From contig JABJOR010000304.1 of the NCBI GenBank assembly GCA_018664265.1, positions 1 to 5,763 of the forward strand: 5,763 bases of DNA. The letters are read 5' to 3'. The notes under the pieces are model-generated. The model searched no databases and was not told the DNA's origin. It was given only the letters and a program-made list of their open reading frames with translations. Positions 1-5,763 of this stretch are shown here, piece by piece (position 1 is the stretch's first letter; each line of letters opens with the position of its first letter). This DNA is from Rhodospirillales bacterium (GTDB lineage Bacteria > Pseudomonadota > Alphaproteobacteria > Rhodospirillales > Casp-alpha2). The position numbers were made by a program, and so were the translations under genes.

Positions 1-35
1 TACAGAATAGCATGGTATGCAAGATTTTCTCTAAT

Positions 36-62
36 TAATTCTCATTATGATAATTATTTTAA
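36..62. promoter_or_regulatory. Fur-box-like overlapping repeat array
   Basis: Three 15-bp frames, stepping by 6 bp, match the Fur 7-1-7 core TGATAATnATTATCA: 36-50 (10 of 14 informative positions), 42-56 (10 of 14) and 48-62 (12 of 14). Bases 43-61 match 14 of the 19 positions of the classical 19-bp Fur box. A further weaker match (9 of 14, opposite strand) lies at 30-44. Fur-family sites are known to overlap in 6-bp steps, so the phasing adds weight. The background is very AT-rich, which raises the chance of random matches. The site is about 125 bp upstream of pyrD, which is not a usual iron-regulated gene, so the target may be a leftward gene beyond the window edge. Confidence 0.45.
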
Positions 63-185
63 GAAAATTTTAAATTAGATAAATATTGAAGAATATCTAT
101 GTGTTTATAAGGGCTGGCATAGGGACTTGTTCATAACTAAAGTCTGGTTATCTGCTCTTACATTTCAACATTAACGGTATTTCCA
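63..185 (+). other. pyrD upstream region, no firm promoter
   Basis: This intergenic stretch holds no credible ORF. The first part is strongly AT-rich and includes a small perfect inverted repeat, ATATT at 83-87 and AATAT at 92-96 with a GAAG loop. A weak promoter-like pair for pyrD is TTGTTC (127-132) and TTATCT (148-153), but the 15-bp spacing is short. There is no purine-rich Shine-Dalgarno sequence directly before the pyrD ATG, so translation initiation looks weak or depends on other features. Confidence 0.25.
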
Positions 186-1247
186 ATGTCTGGAATTTTC
201 AATTTAATCGGCCCTATATTGCGATGCCTTGACCCTGAAATTGCGCATGCAATGGCACTGCGAGCACTGCACTGTGGAATTGTTCCTGCCTGTCCTGTAA
301 AGCATGACCCTATGTTGGGTATTCGATTGTGGGGATTGGATTTCCCTAATCCTGTTGGGTTGGCTGCCGGTTTTGACAAAGATGCAGAAGTTCCCGACGC
401 AATGCTGGCGCAAGGCTTTGGATTCGTAGAAGTTGGCTCTATTACCCCCCGTGCACAACCCGGAAATCCCAAGCCAAGACTATTCAGGCTTCCTGCTGAG
501 CGGGCGGTTATTAATCGCATGGGATTTAACAATAAAGGTGCTGAGGCTGCGAAACATCTTCTTGCTTTGCGAAAAGAAAAGCCGGGAATTGTAGGTGTTA
601 ATTTGGGTAAGAACAAGGAAGTAGAGGATGCAGCATCAGATTATGCCAAAGGTATTCGTCTGCTCGCACCCTATGCGTCCTATATGGTCGTCAATGTTTC
701 TTCCCCCAATACGCCGGGGCTGCGTGCCTTGCAAGGACGAGAACCTTTAGAAGAACTACTCGGCATCGTCCGGAGAACTCTTGATGAAGCTGTTCCCGAA
801 AATACGCCCCCATTATTGCTGAAGATTGCTCCGGATTTAAGTGATGAAGACAAGGTTGATATTGCTGCTGTTGTTCAGTCTCAAGGCGTGGACGGGGTAA
901 TAGCAACAAATACGACAATTGAACGCCCCGATAGTCTGCAAAGCACAGCAAAGGGTGAAGCTGGTGGATTAAGCGGTAAGCCATTGTTTGATAGCTCAAC
1001 ACGTGTTCTTGGTGACATGTACAAGTTGTGCGAAGGCAAGGTGCCGATAATAGGTGTTGGTGGCATATCAAATGCAGAAACGGCCTATAAAAAAATTCGT
1101 GCTGGGGCAAGTCTTGTGCAGCTTTACAGCGCATTAGTCTATGAAGGGCCTGGATTGGTCAACGAGATCGTTCGTGGGCTTGGCGAACGCTTGCGTGTAG
1201 ATGGGTTCTCTTCAATCAGTGAGGTCGTCGGAATTGACCACCGATGA
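186..1247 (+). CDS. pyrD: Dihydroorotate dehydrogenase (quinone), class 2
   Basis: This enzyme oxidises dihydroorotate to orotate, the fourth step of de novo UMP synthesis, and passes electrons through FMN to membrane quinone. The 353-residue length is normal for class 2. The N-terminal segment around residues 10-35 (DPEIAHAMALRALH) is the helical part that binds the membrane and forms the quinone tunnel. Family motifs appear in order: AAGFDK at 60-65, GSIT at 84-87, RMGFNN at 111-116, NVSSPNTPGLR at 170-180 with the class 2 catalytic serine at 173, LKIAPDL around 212-218, ATNTT at 240-244, GGLSGKPL at 260-267 and the FMN phosphate-binding GVGGI at 290-294. The start is the first ATG after an in-frame TAA at 138-140. 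No clear ribosome binding site precedes it. Its last 36 bases overlap the 3' end of the opposite-strand AbrB-type gene. The gene looks intact and the assignment is secure. Confidence 0.97.
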   Translation: MSGIFNLIGPILRCLDPEIAHAMALRALHCGIVPACPVKHDPMLGIRLWGLDFPNPVGLAAGFDKDAEVPDAMLAQGFGFVEVGSITPRAQPGNPKPRLFRLPAERAVINRMGFNNKGAEAAKHLLALRKEKPGIVGVNLGKNKEVEDAASDYAKGIRLLAPYASYMVVNVSSPNTPGLRALQGREPLEELLGIVRRTLDEAVPENTPPLLLKIAPDLSDEDKVDIAAVVQSQGVDGVIATNTTIERPDSLQSTAKGEAGGLSGKPLFDSSTRVLGDMYKLCEGKVPIIGVGGISNAETAYKKIRAGASLVQLYSALVYEGPGLVNEIVRGLGERLRVDGFSSISEVVGIDHR

Positions 1248-2303
1248 TTTCCTTTTTACCCAGTGTTCCAGAAACGTGTAGAAAATCGGGGCAAGAATAA
1301 CAAGCAACAGTACACGGTAGAGATGGTGGCTGGATACAAACGCGGGGTCGACGCCGAGGGCGATGCTCATCAAAGCCATTTCCGGTAATCCTCCGGGAGC
1401 GAAAGCCAACCATAATGCTGTAAAAGAAGCATCTGTATAGGGTGCTAGAAGAAATGCTGCCAGTGCAGCAGCTCCAAGCATGAATAATCCTGTCAAAATG
1501 CCACAAATCAAGGTTCTAGGAACTTTCCGGATAGACGTTCCAATAAACCGGCAGCCTATGGATGAGCCGACAACAATCTGGGCTAAGTTAACAAGCTCTA
1601 TAGGTGGTTTTGCTGATGTCATGCCCGCTAGGTGAATGGCTGCACTCGCAATCATGGGGCCAACAAGAGGATAGGCAGGGATGCGTAAAATTTTTGCTGT
1701 AAAGAACCCTGCAACACCGACGAAGCTCAGAATAAATACATCTTTCACACCAAGGTCTATGAGTGTGGCTGAAATGTCTGATGCATTTATAGACGTTGTT
1801 CCTTCCATAATTCGAAACCAAAGAGGAATGATCAAAACGGTTAGCATGATTCGAATCGAATGTATCAGGGCTATCGTTCTGTCATCCCCTCCCATTGCTC
1901 CTCCTGTTATGACCATATTGGTGAGGCCTCCGGGGACAGCAGAGAAAAAAGCTGTTGGGCGGTCAAATAGGAAGAATTTTTTTAATCCGAAATATCCTAT
2001 CGCTGGAACACAAAAAGCAAAAATGGTCATAGCAGAAAGGGTGTTCACCCAATCACCCAGACGCTCAACAACAGCTGGAGTGAAGCTGCTTCCCAACATG
2101 ACGCCCAATACTGCCAGCATGACGGCACGTAATTTCATAGGGATTAAAAGATTTCCACCGGAAAGTGCAACGATAGATGTGGCTATCATCGCCCCAAGCA
2201 TCCAAGCAAGCGGAATATGAGCCAGACTCATAATCCAGCCACCGATAGCCCCTATTGAAATGGTGACTGCGAGGCGAAACGTGATATTTGTCTGGATTGC
2301 CAT
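1212..2303 (-). CDS. AbrB-type (PF05145-like) multi-pass membrane protein
   Basis: This 363-residue hydrophobic protein has about ten predicted membrane segments. It shows the internal duplication typical of the membrane AbrB family, often labelled 'ammonia monooxygenase' or 'AbrB regulator' in databases. That family is unrelated to the Bacillus DNA-binding AbrB. Repeated pairs are WMLGAMIA (34-41) with PLVGPMIA (212-219), LGVMLGSSF (66-74) with VVGSSIGCRF (244-253), PGGLTNM (124-130) with PGGLPEM (303-309), and HSIR (148-151) with HLYR (327-330). The family's substrate is not well established, so only a membrane transport-type role is inferred. The start is the first ATG after the nadK stop, which lies 6 nt upstream in the same frame. 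No Shine-Dalgarno sequence sits at the normal distance, so translation probably depends on ribosomes finishing nadK. The last 12 codons overlap pyrD on the other strand. Confidence 0.9.
   Translation of the reverse strand: MAIQTNITFRLAVTISIGAIGGWIMSLAHIPLAWMLGAMIATSIVALSGGNLLIPMKLRAVMLAVLGVMLGSSFTPAVVERLGDWVNTLSAMTIFAFCVPAIGYFGLKKFFLFDRPTAFFSAVPGGLTNMVITGGAMGGDDRTIALIHSIRIMLTVLIIPLWFRIMEGTTSINASDISATLIDLGVKDVFILSFVGVAGFFTAKILRIPAYPLVGPMIASAAIHLAGMTSAKPPIELVNLAQIVVGSSIGCRFIGTSIRKVPRTLICGILTGLFMLGAAALAAFLLAPYTDASFTALWLAFAPGGLPEMALMSIALGVDPAFVSSHHLYRVLLLVILAPIFYTFLEHWVKRKSSVVNSDDLTD
1222..1257 (+). terminator. Candidate intrinsic terminator overlapping pyrD stop
   Basis: Bases 1225-1231 (TCGTCGG) can pair with 1241-1247 (CCGATGA) across a 9-nt loop, with one G-U pair. 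The stem can extend by further weak pairs to 1222 and 1250. It is followed by a T-rich stretch, TTTCCTTTTT at 1248-1257. The right arm contains the pyrD stop codon. On the other strand the same hairpin is not followed by a T-run, so it would act only on rightward transcripts. The loop is long and the T-tract is interrupted by CC, so strength is uncertain. Confidence 0.4.
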
Positions 2304-2309
2304 TAGGAG

Positions 2310-3077
2310 TTACAGCAAGAACTGTTCCTTGATGATACGCTCATTCAGGTTGTGCTCAGGGTCGAATAATAAAGTTGTCGTTGCTTCTTTATCTTCCCGA
2401 ATAATTACTTTTTCAATGTTTCGGACTTCTGTGTAATCGGCTGTTGCGCTGACTCTGCGTTCCTGCGGCTTACGGACACCGATGGTTACTATGGCTTCAC
2501 GGGGCAATAAGGCGCCGCGCCAACGGCTGGGTCGGTAGGCACTGATCGCAGTCAAGGCCAACAGTTCTGATCCAATAGGCATGATCGGTCCATGTGCAGA
2601 GGCGTTGTAGGCTGTTGACCCTGCAGGGGTTGATACTAACACTCCATCACATATCATTTCTTCCATGCGCTCTTTACCATCAATTGAAATGCTGATTTTT
2701 GCTGCTAATCGCGTCTCGCGCAGAAGGGAGACTTCGTTAATGGCTAGGGCCGTATGAATGTTGCCTTCCAGATCATGAGCTTCCATATGCAATGGATGAA
2801 GGATAGCGGCTTCAGAATTTTCCAACCGTTCAGGTAAATCGTCCTGATTGAAGGTGTTCATCAAGAACCCTACTGAGCCTCTATTCATTCCGTAAACGGG
2901 AACTCCACGATCCATTGCTGCATGGAGGGTTCGTAACATATATCCATCACCGCCAAGGCATACGACGACATCCGCATCCTCGATAGGATGGTTGCCATAG
3001 CGATGTGTCATTAACACCAAAGCCTGCTGGGCTTCTGGATAATGTGCGGCAACAAATCCAATGGTGTTGTAGCTCAT
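2310..3077 (-). CDS. nadK: NAD kinase (ATP-NAD kinase)
   Basis: This cytoplasmic enzyme phosphorylates NAD to NADP and sets the cell's NADPH supply. The protein has 255 residues from the chosen start, a short form. Family motifs are GGDG at 42-45 (phosphate binding and catalysis), NRGSVGFL at 65-72, the NE pair at 114-115, and DGVLVSTPAGSTAYNASAHG at 144-163, the glycine-rich signature with the STAYN core. A basic YRPSRWRGALLP stretch at 181-192 follows. The ATG at 3077 is preferred because GGAGAG lies just upstream at a good distance. A GTG at 3119 would add 14 residues but has no ribosome binding site. The ribosome binding site is part of a 10-bp inverted repeat in the leader. The gene is followed after 6 nt by the AbrB-type gene. 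It looks intact. Confidence 0.95.
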   Translation of the reverse strand: MSYNTIGFVAAHYPEAQQALVLMTHRYGNHPIEDADVVVCLGGDGYMLRTLHAAMDRGVPVYGMNRGSVGFLMNTFNQDDLPERLENSEAAILHPLHMEAHDLEGNIHTALAINEVSLLRETRLAAKISISIDGKERMEEMICDGVLVSTPAGSTAYNASAHGPIMPIGSELLALTAISAYRPSRWRGALLPREAIVTIGVRKPQERRVSATADYTEVRNIEKVIIREDKEATTTLLFDPEHNLNERIIKEQFLL

Positions 3078-3214
3078 AAAACTCTCCGACTGACGGGCAA
3101 CTAAAATGTGTAGAAACACACTACAGTGAACTATGCCTTTTACACCAGTATAGGATTCAAAGTAAGGGAGAGTTTTTTAAGTGCTCCTATCAATTAGATA
3201 GAGGATGTTGCTCT
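3078..3214 (-). promoter_or_regulatory. nadK leader with SD-sequestering inverted repeat
   Basis: The region between moaA and nadK contains a perfect 10-bp inverted repeat on the leftward transcript. The distal arm AAAACTCTCC (+ strand 3176-3167) is complementary to GGAGAGTTTT (3087-3078), which is the nadK Shine-Dalgarno sequence plus its spacer, ending directly at the ATG. The 79 nt between the arms include a small hairpin, TGTGT/ACACA (3120-3116 and 3111-3107) with a 4-nt loop. Further upstream, just after moaA, another hairpin pairs 3201-3197 with 3191-3187 (CTATC/GATAG). A GGAG at 3187-3184 could compete weakly for the anti-SD arm. None of these stems is followed by a U-run in the leftward direction, so termination is not supported. 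A TATACT hexamer in the leader could be a -10 box, but no good -35 accompanies it. Confidence 0.5.
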
Positions 3215-4213
3215 TTATCCACCCGTTACACTCATATGGCGCATGACGCCCGGACCACCGTTTTCGCGATCAATGATAAAGTCATGCCCTTTTGGTTTAC
3301 GGGTGATGGCTTCATCAATGGCTGTCTCTAGCATTTCATTGCCTTCGCTAGCTCGCAATGGAGCACGTAAATCAGTAGCATCATCCTGTCCTAAACACAT
3401 ATAAAGCGTGCCTGTGCAGGTTAATCTGACACGGTTACAGCTTTCACAAAAATTATGCGTGAGGGGTGTAATGAACCCAATTCTGCCTCCGGTTTCGGCA
3501 ATTTCGCAATACCGTGCAGGTCCGCCAGTGCGAAGTGGTATATCGCTCAGGGTCCAGTCTCTATCAATGCTTTCTCGGATTTCGCTTAATGGCATGTATT
3601 GATCTCCACGATGGAAGTCCATCTCACCCATAGGCATGGTTTCTATCATCGTCATGTCGTAGCCACGTTCTCCACACCAGGAAATCATGTCATTAATGCA
3701 GTGCTCATTAAATCCGCGCAGGGCAACCATATTGATTTTGATGTGGATACCAGCAGCACTGGCAGCTTCTACTCCATCAAGTACCTTTGCCAGGTCGCCA
3801 CGGCGGGTCAACTTTCGAAACGCTTCTGGCTCCAGAGTATCCAGTGAAACATTGATACGCTTGACGCCACAAGAGGCCAGCTCTTTTGCATGATGCTCCA
3901 GTTGGCTGCCGTTTGTGGTTAGTGTCAGTTCTTCCAGATGCCCACTATCGAGATGACGTGATAAATCGCCAATCAAGTTCATAATGCCCCGACGTACGAG
4001 AGGCTCGCCGCCTGTCAGTCTGATCTTCTTTACGCCTTTATGGATAAAGGTTGTACATAACCTGTCCAGTTCTTCCAGGCTGAGAAGATCTTTCTTGGGC
4101 AAAAATGTCATATTTTCAGACATGCAATAGACACAGCGGTAATCACAGCGATCCGTTACCGAAACGCGTAAATATGTTACGTGCCGCCCGAAAGGATCAA
4201 TCATGTCTGTCAT
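3215..4213 (-). CDS. moaA: GTP 3',8-cyclase MoaA, molybdenum cofactor synthesis
   Basis: This radical SAM enzyme converts GTP to (8S)-3',8-cyclo-7,8-dihydroguanosine 5'-triphosphate, which MoaC then turns into cyclic pyranopterin monophosphate, the first intermediate of molybdenum cofactor. The protein has 332 residues, a normal length. The N-terminal radical SAM cluster is CDYRCVYC with cysteines 23, 27 and 30. SAM-binding GGEP lies at 68-71, and TTNG at 99-102 and NVSLD at 121-125 are typical barrel strands. The C-terminal second [4Fe-4S] cluster uses C256, C259 and C273 in an [11 protein letters not shown] context. The protein ends in GG, the conserved tail needed for activity in this family. 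The start at 4213 gives [10 protein letters not shown]; the in-frame ATG at 4204 is also possible. Neither has a clear ribosome binding site. No other cofactor genes are in view. The assignment is secure. Confidence 0.97.
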   Translation of the reverse strand: MTDMIDPFGRHVTYLRVSVTDRCDYRCVYCMSENMTFLPKKDLLSLEELDRLCTTFIHKGVKKIRLTGGEPLVRRGIMNLIGDLSRHLDSGHLEELTLTTNGSQLEHHAKELASCGVKRINVSLDTLEPEAFRKLTRRGDLAKVLDGVEAASAAGIHIKINMVALRGFNEHCINDMISWCGERGYDMTMIETMPMGEMDFHRGDQYMPLSEIRESIDRDWTLSDIPLRTGGPARYCEIAETGGRIGFITPLTHNFCESCNRVRLTCTGTLYMCLGQDDATDLRAPLRASEGNEMLETAIDEAITRKPKGHDFIIDRENGGPGVMRHMSVTGG

Positions 4214-4324
4214 GTGTCAATTATACCGTTAATTCAGCTAAAAATAATATTTATACCAAGTAATCTTTCCTACAGAAGGAATGTGGCAACTAACTTGCAA
4301 AATTTCCAGCTTTGAATTGTATTA
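4214..4324. other. Gap between moaA and the small membrane-protein gene
   Basis: This 111-bp AT-rich gap contains the candidate moaA -10 box and a short perfect inverted repeat, TTCCT (4267-4271) and AGGAA (4277-4281) with a 5-nt loop. The hairpin is not followed by a T-run on either strand, so it is not a convincing terminator for the upstream leftward gene. No conserved Moco-riboswitch-like structure is recognisable by eye. Confidence 0.35.
4220..4225 (-). promoter_or_regulatory. Candidate moaA -10 box, possibly leaderless
   Basis: On the leftward strand a perfect TATAAT occupies 4225-4220. A start site about 7 nt downstream would fall on or next to the A of the moaA ATG at 4213, which suggests a leaderless or nearly leaderless message. 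This fits the lack of a Shine-Dalgarno sequence. The match to a -35 box at normal spacing is poor (ATTATT). The 7-mer GGTATAA occurs both here (4227-4221) and 30 bp upstream (4257-4251), which could be a repeated promoter or binding element. Confidence 0.35.
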
Positions 4325-4855
4325 TTATGCATTATTTTTTTTGATGAATGCATTGATCTTATCCGAAATTTCATTGAGTGGAGTTTCAAGGCTGCCAGCA
4401 GGAATTCTCAAAACAGGTAATCTGATCAGGGGATTTTTCTCAAATGCAGGACGCTGGCCAGCATCAAGCAATGAACATACAGCTTCAGAATCAGTAATGG
4501 TTATGCGTACTGAGGCCTTAATTTTTGTTCCGCCTGTTTCAGCACCTACAATATGTTTCCAGCTTATGACCGGGCCATTCCAATCCTTAAACCAGAGTCC
4601 ATCAGGGTTGAGAATTAGTAATGATCCAGAACTTTTGTCAGTACGATAGGTCATGGAGCCAATAAGGCATGCTCCAGCTAACAATATAAGCCCATACATG
4701 GTTGCATCAGGAGATGCTTGTTGAAGCAGAGTCAGAGAACTGATGCCCCCTAAAGTCAAGAACCCGGATAGAAAGTACCCTTGGTGTATCTTATTTCTGG
4801 AAATCCCACAGTGCCATTCTGTTTCAGGAGTATTTTCAGGAGAGGGATTGTTCAT
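4325..4855 (-). CDS. Small two-TM membrane protein, STM3941/PH-like
   Basis: The function is unknown. This 176-residue protein has a short polar N-terminus (1-25), two probable membrane helices at about 27-44 and 53-68 separated by a short loop, and a soluble C-terminal domain of about 105 residues. The soluble part begins with SLLILNPDGLWFKDW (78-92) and VISWKHIVGAE (96-106), then charged strands and a final helix LNEISDKINAFIKK. Two N-terminal helices followed by a strand with a 'G-hydrophobic' turn and a W-x-x-I motif resemble the STM3941-type bacterial membrane proteins and bPH/YcxB-like domains. That resemblance is by eye and is an inference. The start is an ATG with a weak GAAAG 6 nt upstream. 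The gene is co-directional with moaA and divergent from the transporter gene to its right. It looks intact, with no stop or frame problem. Confidence 0.75.
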   Translation of the reverse strand: MNNPSPENTPETEWHCGISRNKIHQGYFLSGFLTLGGISSLTLLQQASPDATMYGLILLAGACLIGSMTYRTDKSSGSLLILNPDGLWFKDWNGPVISWKHIVGAETGGTKIKASVRITITDSEAVCSLLDAGQRPAFEKNPLIRLPVLRIPAGSLETPLNEISDKINAFIKKNNA

Positions 4856-4993
4856 TTTTTGCTTTCAAAAGATTTTAAAATTTCTAATTGCAATATAAAC
4901 AGAACATTTGCCCACGAGTAAAACATTTCTGGTAGGTAAAGCTCAGGAGTGATACTCACAATCTTGATCGTTTCTCGTAACAAGGTTTAAATA
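4856..4993. promoter_or_regulatory. Divergent intergenic region with weak promoter candidates
   Basis: This 138-bp AT-rich gap separates two divergently transcribed genes and should hold both promoters. For the leftward gene, TTTACT (4922-4917) and TTATAT (4898-4893) form a weak pair with 18-bp spacing. For the rightward gene no convincing pair is visible; TTGATC (4964-4969) with TTAAAT (4987-4992) has the right spacing but lies too close to the start codon at 4994. It would suit the alternative start at 5033 better. A tiny palindrome, GAGT-GAT-ACTC, lies at 4947-4957. Confidence 0.25.
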
Positions 4994-5763
4994 ATGCCTC
5001 TTATAACGCCAATCTCTCAGCGTAAGGAAAATATGGCCAAACTGTCATGTGCCATAGCTGGGATGATGTGGGGTTTATTGTGGATGCCACTTCGTGCGCT
5101 TAATGAGATTGGTGTCGGTCAATCTTGGTCACTTGTGCTATTCTATACCATTCCAATGCTAATTGTTATTCCTGTCATACTATGGCGGTGGAATTATGTT
5201 AAATCTGGTGGATGGCGGCTTCAGCTGGTGGGGCTCGTCCTTGGTTTCACTTTGTTTATCTATTCATTGAGCTTTCTATACACAGACGTCGTTCGTGCCC
5301 TGGTGCTTTTTTATATGACACCAGTGTGGAGTGCTATTCTGGCTCGAATATTTTTAAAAGACACAATTACCCCAATTCGAGTCGTGGCAATTGTGATTGG
5401 CATGCTGGGTATGCTTATCATATTTGGAATTGAGGATGGAATACCTGCGCCGCAAAATGTTGGAGACTGGCTAGGCCTAGCAGCAGGATTTATGTGGGCG
5501 GTAGCGACGGTTCTCATGCGAAAAAATCAAAGTTTGAAAGCATTTGAATTAACGGGATCTTATTCAATATGGATTGTCGTTTCTGTTTTAATATATGCTC
5601 TGTTGCCCATATCGCCTGAAATGCCTGATATAGCGGTTGTCTCTGACGTCTTGTATTGGCTTATCCCTGTCACTTTACTGGTGGTTCTTCCTGCTGGTTT
5701 TACCATGATGTGGGGTGCACCGTTGCTTAGTCCTGCCGTTACGGCATTGCTCTTAATGACGGA
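4994..5763 (+). CDS. EamA/DMT-family transporter, 3' end outside window
   Basis: This is the first 256 codons of an inner-membrane transporter of the drug/metabolite transporter superfamily; the reading frame is open to the window edge. The exported or imported substrate cannot be read from the sequence. About eight hydrophobic segments are visible, at roughly 18-36, 45-64, 76-95, 100-120, 127-146, 158-176, 188-206 and 220-240, with a ninth beginning near the end. The first EamA repeat ends in the typical YTDVVRALVLFYMTPVWSAI (96-115) followed by a short loop and IRVVAIVIGMLGML (128-141). The second repeat opens with WLGLAAGFMWAVATVLMRK (159-177). The start is uncertain: ATG 4994 has AAGG 8 nt upstream, while the in-frame ATG at 5033 has a closer AAGGA at 5024-5028 and would remove the 13-residue polar tail. 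Family assignment is firm, specificity unknown. Confidence 0.88.
   Translation, partial: MPLITPISQRKENMAKLSCAIAGMMWGLLWMPLRALNEIGVGQSWSLVLFYTIPMLIVIPVILWRWNYVKSGGWRLQLVGLVLGFTLFIYSLSFLYTDVVRALVLFYMTPVWSAILARIFLKDTITPIRVVAIVIGMLGMLIIFGIEDGIPAPQNVGDWLGLAAGFMWAVATVLMRKNQSLKAFELTGSYSIWIVVSVLIYALLPISPEMPDIAVVSDVLYWLIPVTLLVVLPAGFTMMWGAPLLSPAVTALLLMT

Noticed and set aside
158..616. Leftward 152-codon open frame across the start of pyrD
   Set aside because: It is antisense to conserved pyrD motifs, is low in complexity and has no family features.
1681..2220. Rightward 179-codon open frame inside the AbrB-type gene
   Set aside because: It is an antisense shadow of a well-supported membrane protein with family motifs; its translation shows no recognisable domain.
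3078..3119. Longer nadK form starting at GTG 3119
   Set aside because: There is no ribosome binding site before it, the extra 14 residues do not look like the family N-terminus, and the ATG at 3077 has a good GGAGAG site.
3184..3204. Hairpin after moaA as an intrinsic terminator
   Set aside because: On the leftward transcript it is followed by an A-rich run, not a U-run. The T-run seen on the + strand lies before the hairpin, so it does not work in that direction either.
4267..4281. TTCCT/AGGAA inverted repeat as a terminator of the small membrane-protein gene
   Set aside because: The stem has only 5 bp and there is no T-run on the appropriate side.
4947..4959. Small palindromes in the divergent intergenic region as an operator
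   Set aside because: The arms are only 4 bp and overlapping alternatives exist; this is expected by chance.
1..5763. Mobile element, CRISPR, toxin-antitoxin or defence system
   Set aside because: Both strands were read; all long frames with family signatures are housekeeping or transporter genes, there are no regularly spaced repeats, and no transposase or integrase motifs.

Overview
The window reads as ordinary chromosomal DNA from a Gram-negative bacterium with GC somewhere in the 40s percent, most likely an alphaproteobacterium. The basis is a class 2 (quinone-linked) dihydroorotate dehydrogenase, a short NAD kinase of about 255 residues with an R-P-S-R-W-R-G-A-L-L-P stretch that I associate with alphaproteobacterial homologues, and a standard MoaA. 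Acetobacteraceae or Sphingomonadales are possible, but I cannot settle this from sequence alone. I see no phage, transposon, CRISPR, tRNA or rRNA signal.

Layout: an AT-rich intergenic region (1-185) carries an overlapping Fur-box-like array. Rightward pyrD (186-1247) follows and makes UMP precursors at the inner membrane. It meets, tail to tail with a 36-bp overlap, a block of four leftward genes. Read in their own direction these are a small two-helix membrane protein resembling the STM3941/PH-like group (4855-4325), moaA (4213-3215), nadK (3077-2310) and an AbrB-type membrane protein (2303-1212). The nadK-AbrB junction is only 6 nt and looks translationally coupled. The moaA and nadK leaders are 111 and 137 nt, long enough for their own control signals. 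At the right edge a rightward EamA/DMT-type transporter starts (4994) and runs off the window, divergent from the small membrane protein.

Functionally this is a housekeeping neighbourhood: pyrimidine synthesis, NADP supply, molybdenum cofactor synthesis and two membrane transport-type proteins. I see no single pathway that unites them. The most interesting feature is regulatory: the nadK leader has a perfect 10-bp inverted repeat whose distal arm is complementary to the nadK Shine-Dalgarno sequence and spacer, so the leader could mask its own ribosome binding site. Second is the Fur-like array at the left edge. A novel multi-gene system is not evident.
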